A stretch of 5,016 nt of DNA from Geoglobus sp. (GTDB lineage: Archaea > Halobacteriota > Archaeoglobi > Archaeoglobales > Archaeoglobaceae): the NCBI GenBank assembly GCA_027016965.1, contig JALURI010000112.1, positions 1-5,016 of the forward strand, written 5' to 3'. The position numbers and the translations under genes were made by a program. How positions within the stretch are numbered: position 1 is the stretch's first letter; each line of letters opens with the position of its first letter. Under the pieces are notes generated by a model, which saw only the letters and a list, made by a program, of their open reading frames with translations, searched no databases and was not told the origin of the DNA. Below, piece after piece: positions 1 through 5,016 of this stretch.

Positions 1-965
1 ACTTTCATGAATACCATCTTAAAATTCCGGCTGAAATAATAAAAGAAGGTGGAATTGTTGCCTTTCCAACAGAGACAGTTTATGGACTCGGAGCAAGTGC
101 TCTCAATGAGTCGGCTGTAAAAAAGATATTTCTTGCAAAGGACAGACCACCAGACAACCCTCTGATTGTTCACATCTCTGCCACGGATGATATACATAGA
201 ATTGCAGAACCAAACAGAATTGCAGAAAAACTGGTCGAGGAATTTTTTCCCGGACCTCTGACCCTTGTGATGAAGAAAAGAGATGTGGTTCCTGATATAA
301 CCACAGCAGGATTAAAAACCGTGGCAGTCAGAATGCCAGCCCACAGAATTGCATTAAAACTTATTGAGCTTGCTGAAGTTCCTGTATCCGCGCCATCAGC
401 AAATAAAAGCGGGAAGCCAAGCCCAACAAAAGCCGATCACGTTATTGAGGACTTTGGTGATGAAATAGACTGTATAATTGATGGCGGAAAGACCGAGATA
501 GGAATTGAATCGACAGTTGTTGATACGACTGTTTATCCTATCGAGATTTTGAGGCCGGGAGCGGTAACAAAAGAGATGCTTGAGGAATTTTTTGATGTCA
601 GGGAAATCAAAAAGACAGAGGTTGTCAGAAGTCCTGGAATGAAGTACAGGCACTATTCACCTTCGGCAGATGTCTTTGTTCTGGTTGGCAGGAATGCGAG
701 AGATGAGATGATTGAGCTTGCAAAAAGGCTCATAAATTCCGGAAAAAAACCGGGTTTAGCTGCGATGAAGATCGGTGAAATCCCGGACTTTCCGGTCTAT
801 GATCTTGGGAAAAATCTGGAAGAGTATGGAGAAAGGCTTTTTGATGCTCTGAGAAGTCTTGACAGAGTGTGTGATGTTATAATTGTTGAAGGAGTTGAGG
901 AAAAGGGAATTGGGGCTGCCATAATGAACAGACTGTCTAAAGCTGGGAAAATATATCGTGTTTGA
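1..965 (+). CDS. sua5: Threonylcarbamoyl-AMP synthase, Sua5 type (5'-partial)
   Basis: Sua5/YwlC/YrdC family. The enzyme makes L-threonylcarbamoyl-AMP from threonine, bicarbonate and ATP, the first step of t6A37 formation on ANN-decoding tRNAs in the cytosol. The frame is open from base 3, so 320 residues are visible and only a short N-terminus (perhaps 10-20 residues, judged from family length) lies outside the window; the ATG at 267 is internal. Visible motifs, counting the first full codon as residue 1: PTETVYGLG (22-30), AKDRP with the KxR pair (45-49), SAPSANKSG (129-137), IESTVVD, ILRPGAV, and the linker SPGMKYRHYSP (210-220). About 100 further residues form the C-terminal Sua5 domain, ending with GIGAAIMNRLSKAG. 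That second domain separates it from single-domain YrdC/TsaC. Its TGA stop directly abuts the stop of the convergent nip7. Nothing looks damaged. Confidence 0.96.
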   Translation, partial: FHEYHLKIPAEIIKEGGIVAFPTETVYGLGASALNESAVKKIFLAKDRPPDNPLIVHISATDDIHRIAEPNRIAEKLVEEFFPGPLTLVMKKRDVVPDITTAGLKTVAVRMPAHRIALKLIELAEVPVSAPSANKSGKPSPTKADHVIEDFGDEIDCIIDGGKTEIGIESTVVDTTVYPIEILRPGAVTKEMLEEFFDVREIKKTEVVRSPGMKYRHYSPSADVFVLVGRNARDEMIELAKRLINSGKKPGLAAMKIGEIPDFPVYDLGKNLEEYGERLFDALRSLDRVCDVIIVEGVEEKGIGAAIMNRLSKAGKIYRV

Positions 966-1505
966 TCAGAATGCGTCATAAAGTCTGTTTTTTCTCAGAT
1001 ATTCTCCTCTATCAACCAGATTTTCAACTGCTATCTCATCCGGGTCAAGATCGCTTATTTTTTCAGGAGGATGTCTCAACCTGCCGATTCCCAGGATGTC
1101 GCCGTAATTGTTTGCAACAAACACGACATAGTTCTCTTTTATGCTCCTGTCCCAGCTCTGGACTGAGGATGCAAGTATGTCTCTACCATAAAGAAACAGC
1201 ATTTCCCCCTTAGAACTCACAAAAATCCTGTCTTTTTTCCCAGCCAGATAGTATGCTCCTTCAAGTGTGAATCTCACCTTTCTGCTGGTTATCTCTCCAG
1301 TCTTGACACCAGCCCAGACAAAATTGATTCCTGAAGACTGTCCGGAAATCAGCCTGTAAACCTCAGGTGTGCACATGAACAGATTTTTTCTTTCATTTTC
1401 CACAACAAAGAACCTGTGGGTTCTCAGAAAACTTTCTGCTCTGAAATATCTGAGTGCATTTCTCAGCACCTTCAGTTCTTTTTGTTTAAGCTCCCTGATC
1501 TCCAT
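966..1505 (-). CDS. nip7: NIP7-like ribosome biogenesis protein with PUA domain
   Basis: 179 residues, the usual size for the NIP7 family. NIP7 binds RNA through a C-terminal PUA domain and in eukaryotes acts in 60S/27S pre-rRNA maturation; in archaea a role in rRNA processing or subunit assembly is inferred. The N-terminal half (about 1-90) is the alpha/beta NIP7 domain. The PUA part (about 92-172) contains FLYGRDIL (104-111), matching the FLYG..L motif of eukaryotic NIP7, then GDILGIGRL, LDPDEIAV and RGEYLRK, all collinear with the human protein as I recall it. The start is the ATG at 1503-1505, the only Met before residue 44. No strong ribosome binding site precedes it, and it lies inside the end of the upstream gene (34-base overlap), so translation is probably coupled. 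A PUA protein of another class is less likely given the full-length collinearity. Confidence 0.88.
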   Translation of the reverse strand: MEIRELKQKELKVLRNALRYFRAESFLRTHRFFVVENERKNLFMCTPEVYRLISGQSSGINFVWAGVKTGEITSRKVRFTLEGAYYLAGKKDRIFVSSKGEMLFLYGRDILASSVQSWDRSIKENYVVFVANNYGDILGIGRLRHPPEKISDLDPDEIAVENLVDRGEYLRKNRLYDAF

Positions 1506-1903
1506 ATCCAGTCTCTCATCGATTCAACAGCCTTTCTCATGGATGAGTAGTCTCCATCAAGCCTGAAAGACTCCACCGAGTTTATAACAACAGCCTTCCC
1601 CACCTCTTCCCTGAGATTTTCTCTGTGCTCATCTGCCATAACAACCTCACCATGCTTTGAGAATTCAACTCCCGGATCAAATGAGGAGAGTGGAATGACT
1701 GTAAACTCCTTTCTCATGAAAAAGGGTTTCTCCTTCCTTTCAAAAAATTTCAGTCTGACCCTTGTTACTCCACCAATCAGTGAAGTGTTCATCTCAAGTG
1801 CCTTCTCATTAATACCGATTTCCCTTTTTTCAAGCTCAACGCTAAATCCGCCAAGCTTTGAAACGTAAGTATCAGCCAGTATTTCCTTCGGATACAGATA
1901 CAT
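1472..1903 (-). CDS. Hypothetical protein upstream of nip7
   Basis: An open frame of 143 residues from the ATG at 1901-1903; a TTG one codon earlier is the only other in-frame start. I do not recognise the family. The first ~80 residues alternate hydrophobic and charged positions (for example GGVTRVRLKFFERK and KEFTVIPLSSFDPG), suggesting beta structure. The rest (MADEHRENLREEVGKA, then MRKAVESMRDWIW) looks helical and charged. There is no signal peptide, membrane segment or Cys motif. It is judged real because codon use and strand match the neighbours, it overlaps nip7 by 34 bases, and a TATA-like element sits at a suitable distance upstream. No Shine-Dalgarno is visible, which fits a leaderless or very short-leader mRNA. 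A role linked to NIP7 or RNA is only a guess from position. Confidence 0.72.
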   Translation of the reverse strand: MYLYPKEILADTYVSKLGGFSVELEKREIGINEKALEMNTSLIGGVTRVRLKFFERKEKPFFMRKEFTVIPLSSFDPGVEFSKHGEVVMADEHRENLREEVGKAVVINSVESFRLDGDYSSMRKAVESMRDWIWRSGSLNKKN

Positions 1904-1919
1904 CAATTCATTCTTAATG

Positions 1920-1926
1920 AAAAAAA
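1920..1926 (-). terminator. Possible T-tract terminator after the DUF1641 remnant
   Basis: The minus strand has a run of seven T 14 bases beyond the DUF1641 stop, with no hairpin. Archaeal RNA polymerase can terminate at such U-tracts, so this could end the DsrE-TusA operon. It lies between the candidate TATA box and the next start codon, and may simply be A+T-rich promoter sequence. Confidence 0.25.
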
Positions 1927-1927
1927 G

Positions 1928-1938
1928 TATTGATAAAG
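1928..1938 (-). promoter_or_regulatory. Possible TATA box for the hypothetical-nip7 pair
   Basis: On the minus strand an A+T-rich block reading CTTTATCAATA is centred about 30 bases before the ATG at 1903, preceded by GTAAA that could serve as a BRE-like element. The spacing would place transcription start near the start codon, matching the absence of a ribosome binding site. The element is not a consensus TATA box and begins right at the end of the decayed DUF1641 gene, so readthrough from the upstream operon is an alternative. Confidence 0.35.
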
Positions 1939-1939
1939 T

Positions 1940-2347
1940 TTACGCCCGCTCTCTTAAAGCCTTTCCAAGAGATTTGGCAAGATTTACAGAAACCCCATTG
2001 CAAGCTTGAGATCTGGGTCTGAAAGAGCTCTCATCAATCCAACAGGCTCTGGCTCCTTGTCGCATCTGCAGATCGTATCTCCAATGGAGTCAAGCAGTGC
2101 AAGGAATCTTTCGCTTGTGAACTTTGCTGAAATAAGGCTGAGATTTGTTATGAGTTCTGCATTCTTCCATTCTTCTTAACAATCTCATCGCTCAGTGTGT
2201 CTTCTGCCACCTTGACAAAAGCCGCCAGATCTTCTAAGGTACTTAGTGCTCCTGTTTTTTCAAGCATTACAATTCTGTCAATTACTTCTTCAATAACTTC
2301 ATGATTTTCCTCTATTTTTCTATGAGCCTCTCTCCTTTTTCATTCAT
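1940..2347 (-). pseudogene. DUF1641 family protein, broken by three frameshifts
   Basis: Read on the minus strand with three frame changes, the stretch gives one continuous protein of about 136 residues. It has an N-terminal acidic helical part starting MNEKGERLIEK, then IEENHEVIEEVIDRIVML, LEDLAAFVKVAEDTLSDEI, ELITNLSLISAKF and the diagnostic DUF1641 C-terminus GLMRALSDPDLKLAMGFL followed by VNLAKSLGKALRERA. Frame breaks fall near 2315-2319 (A-run), 2171-2175 and 1987-1989, and each behaves as the loss of one base. DUF1641 proteins are typically encoded beside SQR-like FAD oxidoreductases and probably partner them; their biochemical role is not established. The start is the ATG at 2345-2347, with a GAGGTGAT site overlapping the stop codon of the SQR remnant, which shows translational coupling before the decay. 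Sequencing error is the alternative, but neighbouring genes are clean. Confidence 0.85.
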
Positions 2348-2351
2348 TTAA

Positions 2352-2359
2352 ATCACCTC
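2352..2359 (-). promoter_or_regulatory. Ribosome binding site of the DUF1641 remnant
   Basis: GAGGTGAT on the minus strand, an excellent archaeal Shine-Dalgarno. It overlaps the TGA stop of the SQR-like gene (2358-2360) and stands 5 bases (counted from GAGGTGA) before the ATG at 2347. It fixes that ATG over the out-of-frame ATG at 2343. Confidence 0.7.
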
Positions 2360-3192
2360 AGAGCAACCCTCTTGCAGTGAGCCAGTAGGCTTTGTTGTAG
2401 GCTATTTTGACGAAATGAACGAATTTGCTTGGCACAACAGGCTGGGGAGGTGTAAAGTAGTCAAACCATATGTATGTTGCCTCCTCCCATCCGGTTTCTA
2501 TGGAGCAGAATCCTTTCCATTAAACACAGTAGTCGGCTCAATCCCCTCAATTTCGGCTGCAAGATTCTCTGCAACAACTTCAGCCTGAAAGTGGGCAACA
2601 CTGCCAGCCTTGCTTACAGGGAGATTTGTTGCATCACCAGGGGCGTAAACATTTTCATAACCTTCTACTCTCAGCGTATACCTGTCTGTCGGAATCCATC
2701 CTCCCCTATCACCGAGTCCAGAATCTTCTATAACCTTTGCACCCATGTGAGAGGGTATTGCTATGAGCAGATCAAAATTCTCCTCTTCCTCCTCAAGGGT
2801 AATTATTTTTTTATCCTCGGACTTATTTCAATTGGATTGAAGAACGTCCTTGACTCAATTCCTTTTTCTTCAAACATTGGCTCAATCATCTCAATTACAG
2901 GATACATTATGAAAATCTTGTTTATAGGATATGTGTACACTATCTGGCTTTTATCTCTGATTCCCCTTCTTTTAAGGGAGTGGTGGAGAATAAAGGCAAC
3001 TTCTATTGGGGCAACAGGACATTTATGGGGCACACCAATAACACTCACAACTATATTTCCGCCTTTGAAATTTGCGAGAGCTGACCTCAGTCTTACTGAT
3101 CCAGCCATATCATAGAATCAGTGACCAGCCTCTCTGAGTCCCGGAACCTCTTTCGGTGTTATTCTGGATCCGGTTGCCAAAAAATAGAAAAG
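2358..3192 (-). pseudogene. SQR-like FAD-dependent oxidoreductase, truncated and broken
   Basis: Remnant of a sulfide:quinone oxidoreductase-like flavoprotein (NAD(P)/FAD-dependent oxidoreductase superfamily, type II NADH dehydrogenase fold). The first recognisable residues, FLATGSRITPKEVPGLREAG, belong near residue 100 of a typical ~380-residue protein, so the N-terminal FAD-binding GxGxxG region is missing and the fragment starts 0-12 bases after the tusA stop. A TGA at 3118-3120 replaces the Trp expected in GHWFYD. Next come VIGVPHKCPVAPIEVAF with the family's conserved Cys (codon 3019-3021), then a one-base loss in a T7 (plus strand) run at 2806-2812. Continuing in the new frame: NFDLLIAIPSHMGAKVIEDSG, YAPGDATNLPVSKAGS (the second FAD motif, GDAT) and VAHFQAEVVAENLAAEI. 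A second one-base loss near 2511-2513 precedes a C-terminus rich in Pro and aromatics (WFDYFTPPQP, AYNKAYWLTARGLL) ending in TGA. It cannot make a working enzyme as written. Confidence 0.92.
3179..3184 (-). terminator. Possible T-rich terminator just after tusA
   Basis: Immediately after the tusA TAA the minus strand runs CTTTTCTATTTTTTGG, with four T and then six T and no hairpin. Archaeal termination needs little more than a U-tract, so this could end the DsrE-tusA transcript. The tract lies at the breakpoint of the SQR deletion and also reads as codons of the remnant (FYFL), so the assignment is weak. Confidence 0.2.
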
Positions 3193-3429
3193 TTATTTTG
3201 TTTTCTTAACAACAATTCTCCAGTAGTCTGATTCCCTGAAAACACCAATAAGTTCATGTCCTGCTTTTTTTATCCATTCAGGAATGTCCTTGGCAGAGCT
3301 TTCATCACTTGACCACACTTCAATGACCTTTCCAACATCCTCTTCCCTGATTGCCTTGATAAGTTCCATCAATGGTCCGGGGCAGTAACTCCCCCTTGCA
3401 TCTATGACCCTGTCTGATTCAACTTCCAT
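3193..3429 (-). CDS. tusA: TusA family sulfur carrier protein
   Basis: 78 residues, the normal size for TusA/SirA/YedF proteins. These small cytosolic proteins carry a persulfide on a conserved Cys and pass sulfur to partners such as DsrE-type proteins, in tRNA thiolation or dissimilatory sulfur metabolism. The signature [18 protein letters not shown] is at residues 10-27, with the active Cys16 followed by Pro-Gly-Pro. The remainder fits the family's two-layer sandwich, ending in WRIVVKKTK. The start is the ATG at 3427-3429: GAGGTGG lies exactly 5 bases upstream, whereas the GTG codons at 3438 and 3435 are part of that binding site. It follows the DsrE gene by 17 bases and preceded the now decayed SQR-like gene, so it belonged to a sulfur-transfer operon. 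The frame is intact, which suggests it still works or that decay is recent. Confidence 0.93.
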   Translation of the reverse strand: MEVESDRVIDARGSYCPGPLMELIKAIREEDVGKVIEVWSSDESSAKDIPEWIKKAGHELIGVFRESDYWRIVVKKTK

Positions 3430-3434
3430 CGTCA

Positions 3435-3441
3435 CCACCTC
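3435..3441 (-). promoter_or_regulatory. Ribosome binding site of tusA
   Basis: GAGGTGG on the minus strand, 5 bases before the ATG at 3429. It decides the start, because the longer reading with GTG at 3438 would begin inside the site. Sequence and spacing equal those of the DsrE gene. Confidence 0.75.
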
Positions 3442-3446
3442 AAAAC

Positions 3447-3839
3447 TCAGATGAAGAGGACCTTTGCATCCTCCACCATTCCCAGAAATGCTGAGACACC
3501 TACAACATCATCAAATATGTCCACAAAGTCCTCTGTCTTCATTTTAAGCATATCCATTATCATTCCGCAGGCATATATTTTAAGATTTCCTATCTCCTTC
3601 GCCTGTTTCAGTGTGTCAATGAAGAGAGGAACACCGGTCTCAAGCATACCCTTCCCGAGATCTCCAGCAGTTTTCCACGCCTTGTTTTCCACGATATCTT
3701 TCTTGAAAGCCATCAAGCCATCCATTGTTGCAAAAATGATCACTTCATTACCGAGAGTTGATGCAACGCTCGCTATTATACTCGCCGCTTGAATCTTCTC
3801 AAGCTCGCCACTTGCGAGAACAATTGCAAGTTTTCCCAT
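3447..3839 (-). CDS. DsrE/DsrF-like family protein (peroxiredoxin-like fold)
   Basis: 130 residues from the ATG at 3837-3839; GAGGTGG with a 5-base spacer selects this over the GTG at 3848. The protein matches the DsrE/F/H-like superfamily, whose members relay sulfur through a Cys persulfide, often with TusA. Visible parts are a first strand with [18 protein letters not shown] (2-19), the strand [15 protein letters not shown] (31-45), [19 protein letters not shown] (66-84), then [13 protein letters not shown] with the probable functional Cys91, and a C-terminal strand AKVLFI. It most resembles the DsrE2-like group, but I see no transmembrane helix and only this one Cys. It is the first gene of the minus-strand sulfur operon, 17 bases ahead of tusA, with a TATA box upstream. 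The sulfur acceptor or donor in this organism is not shown by the sequence. Confidence 0.88.
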   Translation of the reverse strand: MGKLAIVLASGELEKIQAASIIASVASTLGNEVIIFATMDGLMAFKKDIVENKAWKTAGDLGKGMLETGVPLFIDTLKQAKEIGNLKIYACGMIMDMLKMKTEDFVDIFDDVVGVSAFLGMVEDAKVLFI

Positions 3840-3844
3840 TTTAA

Positions 3845-3851
3845 CCACCTC
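3845..3851 (-). promoter_or_regulatory. Ribosome binding site of the DsrE-family gene
   Basis: GAGGTGG on the minus strand, spacer TTAAA, then the ATG at 3839. The GTG at 3848 lies within this site and can be rejected as the start. Confidence 0.75.
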
Positions 3852-3872
3852 GATTATAACTTCTCATGCATT

Positions 3873-3880
3873 TTTATATA
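3873..3880 (-). promoter_or_regulatory. TATA box of the DsrE-tusA operon
   Basis: The minus strand reads TATATAAA here, a near-ideal archaeal TATA box. Counting about 25 bases downstream puts transcription start near 3850, leaving a leader of roughly 10-15 bases that just includes the GAGGTGG site. The plus-strand reading of the same A+T block is also TATA-like, but the plus-strand gene has a better placed element at 3945-3951. Confidence 0.6.
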
Positions 3881-3944
3881 TCTTCTCGATTTTTGAAAAT
3901 CCGTGAAAAGATGATGGTTAATCAAATTGTTTTTCTGTTAAGGG

Positions 3945-3951
3945 TTATATA
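3945..3951 (+). promoter_or_regulatory. TATA box of the GPN-loop GTPase gene
   Basis: TTATATA is centred 26 bases before the ATG at 3974, the spacing expected if transcription begins at or next to the start codon. No convincing Shine-Dalgarno precedes this ATG, so the mRNA is probably leaderless. Confidence 0.65.
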
Positions 3952-3955
3952 CCTG

Positions 3956-3975
3956 ATCACACATTTCAAAGTGAT
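3956..3975. repeat. Short inverted repeat at the GTPase start
   Basis: ATCAC at 3956-3960 and GTGAT at 3971-3975 are perfect inverted copies with 10 bases between them, straddling the presumed transcription start and the first two bases of the start codon. A five-base arm can arise by chance; it might be an operator half-site pair. Confidence 0.3.
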
Positions 3976-4738
3976 GGGAGATAAAATTTACCTGTTTGTC
4001 ATAGGCACTGCCGGCTGCGGAAAGTCCTACTTTACAAAGGCTTTTTCAGATTACCTGGATGTTAAGAGAATAGATCATGCAATAGTTAATCTTGATCCGG
4101 GAGCTGATTTTCTGCCATACATTCCGGATGTGGATGTGAGAGAATGGTTTACAACAGCAGACATCATGGAAAAATACAGAGTTGGACCAAATGGTGCCCA
4201 GATAATCTCTGCAGATCTTATTGCAACCAAGGCAGGAGACATGGTTGATGAGCTGGATCTTTACAGTGCCGAATACGTGATAATTGACACTCCAGGACAG
4301 ATGGAACTGTTTACCTTCAGAACGAGCAGTGAGATTGTGATAAATGAGTTTGGAAAAAACAGCTCTGTGGGCGTGTATCTCTTTGACCCTGTAATCTCTC
4401 AAAGACCTTCAGGATTTATTTCCATGATTTTCATGTACTCTTCATCTGTTTTCAGGCTGAAAATACCTCAAATCCCTGCTCTGAGTAAAATTGATATGCT
4501 GTCTGAGCACGTTGTTGAAAGAATAGTCGAGTGGAGCAAGGACCCTGATAGGCTTCACACCGGCATCATGGAGGAAAGAGACCTGTCTGGAGATCTGTTT
4601 TACATGATGCGGGAAGCGGGACTGATAAGACCCGTCGTGCCTGTATCATCTCTCACAGGAGCGGGTATGGATGATGTGTATGAGATGGTTCAGGAAATAT
4701 TTTATGGAGGAGAGGATCTTGAAAGTCTGAAATACTGA
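3974..4738 (+). CDS. GPN-loop GTPase
   Basis: 254 residues, the size of archaeal GPN-loop GTPases (Pyrococcus PAB0955 type). These are homodimeric SIMIBI-class GTPases; the eukaryotic relatives Gpn1-3 help assemble and import RNA polymerase II, and the archaeal target is uncertain. Motifs in order: P-loop GTAGCGKS (11-18), NLDPGADFLPY (39-49), the defining Gly-Pro-Asn insert in RVGPNGAQ (69-76, GPN at 71-73), switch II DTPGQMELF (105-113), base-recognition motif SKID (171-174) and SSLTG (225-229). The base-recognition motif has Ser where N/TKxD is usual. I chose the ATG at 3974 because the conserved beta strand and P-loop begin right after it and the TATA box lies 26 bases upstream; the upstream extension to 3866 would cross the promoter. 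The last 37 bases overlap the convergent MoaD-like gene. Confidence 0.94.
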   Translation: MGDKIYLFVIGTAGCGKSYFTKAFSDYLDVKRIDHAIVNLDPGADFLPYIPDVDVREWFTTADIMEKYRVGPNGAQIISADLIATKAGDMVDELDLYSAEYVIIDTPGQMELFTFRTSSEIVINEFGKNSSVGVYLFDPVISQRPSGFISMIFMYSSSVFRLKIPQIPALSKIDMLSEHVVERIVEWSKDPDRLHTGIMEERDLSGDLFYMMREAGLIRPVVPVSSLTGAGMDDVYEMVQEIFYGGEDLESLKY

Positions 4739-5001
4739 CCCCCTGCAATTGGCGGAAATATTGTAATTTTGTCATCTCTTTTCAGCTCAGGGATCTCACC
4801 CAGATCCTTGACATTCCTCCCATTTATCAGAATAATTCTGTCATCCCTCAGTCCACCGCTTTCATTAAAAACCTCACTGTAAAATCCTTCACCAAATATC
4901 TTTTCTGCTTTTTTTACGGCATCTTCAAGTGTTTTTGCATCTACCTCAGCTCTTTTTCCATACCTCTCTCTCAGTGTTGCGAAAAGTTCGATTACTGCCA
5001 T
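4702..5001 (-). CDS. MoaD/ThiS family sulfur carrier with C-terminal tail
   Basis: 99 residues of the ubiquitin-like beta-grasp sulfur-carrier family. MoaD and ThiS are adenylated at a C-terminal Gly-Gly by an E1-like enzyme and then carry sulfur as a thiocarboxylate for molybdopterin or thiamin; archaeal relatives (SAMPs) can also be conjugated to proteins. The sequence begins MAVIELFATLRERYGKRAEV, has the central ILINGRNVKDLGEI (57-70) and the terminal KITIFPPIAGG (78-88), strongly MoaD-like. Normally the protein ends at this Gly-Gly; here 11 residues (QYFRLSRSSPP) follow before TAA, and they lie over the end of the GTPase gene. The diglycine cannot be activated unless the tail is removed. 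The start is the ATG at 4999-5001; no Shine-Dalgarno is visible in the 15 bases before it, and any promoter is beyond the window. MoaD, ThiS or SAMP cannot be told apart here. Confidence 0.88.
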   Translation of the reverse strand: MAVIELFATLRERYGKRAEVDAKTLEDAVKKAEKIFGEGFYSEVFNESGGLRDDRIILINGRNVKDLGEIPELKRDDKITIFPPIAGGQYFRLSRSSPP

Positions 5002-5016
5002 AATGGAGGGTAGGGA

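Noticed and set aside
267..965. Sua5 starting at the ATG at 267
   Set aside because: The same frame is open back to base 3 and encodes the conserved PTETVYGLG and AKDRP motifs, so 267 is internal.
2474..3115. Long plus-strand open frame of 213 residues with hydrophobic stretches resembling a membrane protein
   Set aside because: It lies antisense to the SQR remnant, whose minus-strand reading gives clear family motifs; the hydrophobic look comes from the complement of charged codons.
2358..3192. Programmed frameshifting or UGA recoding keeping the SQR-like gene alive
   Set aside because: There are several unrelated breaks plus a missing N-terminus and no slippery-site plus structure pattern; decay is simpler.
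3871..3885. Plus-strand TATA box for the GTPase at the A+T block
   Set aside because: It is about 100 bases from the ATG at 3974 and a better spaced element exists at 3945-3951; the block suits the minus-strand DsrE gene.
3866..3973. N-terminal extension of the GPN GTPase from the ATG at 3866
   Set aside because: It would run across the TATA box at 3945-3951, and family members begin just before the P-loop strand, matching the ATG at 3974.
4046..4402. Minus-strand open frame of 118 residues
   Set aside because: It is a shadow of the GPN GTPase, whose motifs occupy the plus strand throughout.
1..5016. CRISPR array, tRNA or rRNA, insertion sequence, or defence system
   Set aside because: By eye I saw no spaced direct repeats, tRNA-like cloverleaf, transposase motifs or terminal inverted repeats.

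Overview
The window reads as a piece of a euryarchaeal chromosome. It carries a GPN-loop GTPase, a NIP7-type PUA protein and a two-domain Sua5. Several genes have archaeal GAGGTG ribosome binding sites, others look leaderless with a TATA box about 26 bases before the start, and gene packing is very tight. The sulfur-relay genes, including a broken SQR-like flavoprotein and its DUF1641 partner, would fit a sulfur- or sulfate-metabolising lineage such as Archaeoglobales; that placement is inference.

Layout. 1-965 (+) is the 5'-truncated sua5 (threonylcarbamoyl-AMP synthase). It converges with no gap on 966-1505 (-), nip7, which overlaps an unrecognised small gene upstream of it (1472-1903, -). 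1940-2347 (-) is a DUF1641 gene broken by three frameshifts. 2358-3192 (-) is the remnant of an SQR-like FAD-dependent oxidoreductase: its first ~100 residues are gone, a Trp codon has become TGA, and two frameshifts follow. Upstream of these wrecks lie two intact small sulfur-transfer genes, tusA (3193-3429, -) and a DsrE-family gene (3447-3839, -). A short divergent promoter region (3840-3973) separates them from a GPN-loop GTPase (3974-4738, +). Its end overlaps a MoaD/ThiS-like sulfur-carrier gene (4702-5001, -).

How they fit together. DsrE, TusA, the SQR-like protein and DUF1641 look like one former operon (DsrE first), joined by identical GAGGTGR-N5-ATG initiation sites and short gaps. 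The two downstream genes have decayed while the upstream carrier proteins stay open. The other genes serve tRNA modification (sua5), ribosome assembly (nip7), GTPase assembly functions (GPN) and sulfur-carrier chemistry (MoaD-like).

The most notable observations are this half-dead sulfur operon and a probable stop-codon loss in the MoaD-like gene. One transition at position 4737 explains both the 11-residue tail after its Gly-Gly and the present TGA stop of the facing GTPase gene. I found no CRISPR, RNA gene, insertion sequence or clearly novel defence or mobile system.
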